Shown here one piece after another: positions 17,172 to 17,733 of a DNA stretch of 17,733 bases (positions are counted from its first letter, which is position 1; each line of letters starts with the position of its first letter). The DNA comes from Fragilaria radians (lineage: Eukaryota; Bacillariophyta; Fragilariophyceae; Fragilariales; Fragilariaceae). Below the pieces are notes generated by a model. It saw only the letters and a list, made by a program, of their open reading frames with translations, ran no database searches and had not been told where the DNA came from. The stretch covers positions 1 through 17,733 of the forward strand of contig CAAAJI010000920.1 in the NCBI GenBank assembly GCA_900642245.1. The letters run 5' to 3'. Both the position numbers and the translations under genes were made by a program.

Positions 17172-17373
17172 ATTTTTTTATTCCTTCTTCATTGAGTGAG
17201 TTGAAAATCCAGAATTCGTAATTTTACATTGCAATTATGAAGTTGCATACGTCGTTAAACTTTGTACAACTAGTACAACTTAATCGTATGTAAAAAAGTA
17301 ACGTTGTCGACGTTAAAAATGAAAACGAGGCACCAAAATTACAAATTACAAAGCAATCCATTGTCGTCTCAAC
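17172..17373. other. Spacer with imperfect hairpin, upstream of the right-edge ORF
   Basis: Between the Helitron helicase stop and the ATG at 17374 lies an A+T-rich segment. It holds an imperfect inverted repeat at 17246-17290 (catacg ... cgtatg, with inner ttaa and ttgtac matches) and a near-palindrome aacgttgtcgacgtt at 17301-17315. An out-of-frame ATG at 17319 opens a 35-codon frame that overlaps the start of the next ORF. This is the likely 5' region of the right-edge ORF, possibly with the end of the Helitron. Confidence 0.45.
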
Positions 17374-17733
17374 ATGGTAACAGCACCCAAGAAACAAGCA
17401 ATGAAAAAGAAACCGATTGTTAAACAACTGGTGCTTGTGACTGGGAATCAAGCCCCCGTGTTTTTAGACGAAAGTGGTGATAAAGGGAATGATTTTCAGG
17501 AAAATGAAGTTGAGAATAACATTCAGATTCAACAGGGGATTTCGGTGACGGAGCAGTTAAAGGCTATTCAAGCGTCCTTAATGTCATTACAGAGAGATGT
17601 TATTCAATTGAAAGCAGCACATGATGAAGAAAAAGTGGTGAATGGGGTTTTATTAAGTCGTAATTTTTCGGTGGTAAATGCAAACCTTCGGAGCCTTGCA
17701 ACACAACTAGCAGGCCCTGTTCATATTGCACAG
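17374..17733 (+). CDS. Unrecognised open reading frame, 3' end outside the window
   Basis: An uninterrupted frame of 120 codons runs from ATG 17374 to the last base, preceded in frame by a TGA at 17320-17322. The first 15 residues are very basic (MVTAPKKQAMKKKPIVK). An acidic stretch follows (about 34-52), then a region with heptad-like spacing of hydrophobic residues (about 58-90: ISVTEQLKAIQASLMSLQRD, then VIQLKAA), which suggests a coiled coil. It ends NANLRSLATQLAGPVHIAQ. Unlike the frames around it, it has no stop and uses GGG, GTG and CCC codons freely, so it looks like a live or young gene. A retrotransposon Gag-like start or a host protein are both possible; I recognise no family. ATG at residue 10 is an alternative start. 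Confidence 0.6.
   Translation, partial: MVTAPKKQAMKKKPIVKQLVLVTGNQAPVFLDESGDKGNDFQENEVENNIQIQQGISVTEQLKAIQASLMSLQRDVIQLKAAHDEEKVVNGVLLSRNFSVVNANLRSLATQLAGPVHIAQ

Noticed and set aside
17224..17451. Minus-strand open frame of 75 codons at the right edge
   Set aside because: It overlaps the intact plus-strand ORF and reads Cys/Phe-rich low-quality sequence, typical of a shadow frame.

Overview
The window looks like nuclear DNA of a photosynthetic stramenopile, most likely a diatom. The genes are intronless and compact, with plain A+T-leaning codon use. Two of the proteins begin with an ER signal peptide followed by an aromatic residue and a Ser/Thr/Arg-rich stretch, the bipartite plastid presequence known from diatoms. 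The decayed transposons also match families I associate with diatom genomes. These family calls come from reading conserved motifs, not from any search.

Left part, 1 to about 7.2 kb: a gene-dense block of four intact genes. A DEAH/DEIH-box RNA helicase runs rightward (5-2887). Facing it on the minus strand are a HemW-like radical-SAM protein with a probable plastid presequence (3212-4939), a Nudix hydrolase with a similar presequence (5118-5858), and a Cys-type glutathione S-transferase-like protein with a signal peptide (6412-7203). An imperfect tandem repeat of about 116-121 bp (6049-6285), each unit carrying a central palindrome, lies just upstream of the Nudix gene. The helicase is an RNA-metabolism protein; the other three are consistent with plastid or secretory-pathway housekeeping (haem delivery, nucleotide clean-up, thiol chemistry). 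They do not form an obvious single pathway.

Middle part, about 7.3 to 13.5 kb: a gene-poor graveyard. It holds a decayed PiggyBac-like DDD transposase on the minus strand (about 9430-7640). This is split by an insertion of about 630 bp flanked by a CTGT direct repeat, and it converges on a small decayed Cys-motif ORF (7370-7651). Next come two convergent, broken copies of an AAA-ATPase-like gene forming a large imperfect hairpin (11312-11762). After those are a degenerate TTGACT-type minisatellite (12600-13160) and a 110-bp-period direct repeat (13212-13387).

Right part, 13.5 to 17.7 kb: a compact block that looks like structured RNA and that I cannot name (13530-13830). It is followed by a long Helitron carcass (about 14190-17171) in which the N-terminal region, HUH Rep endonuclease and PIF1-type helicase can all be read in order through many stops and frameshifts. 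At the right edge an intact, unrecognised reading frame opens at 17374 and runs off the window.

I found no convincing new biological system. The most worthwhile leads are the unexplained structured block at 13530-13830, the hairpin made from AAA-ATPase relics, the two-gene layout of the PiggyBac-like element, and the possible ubiquitin-like N-terminus of the helicase.
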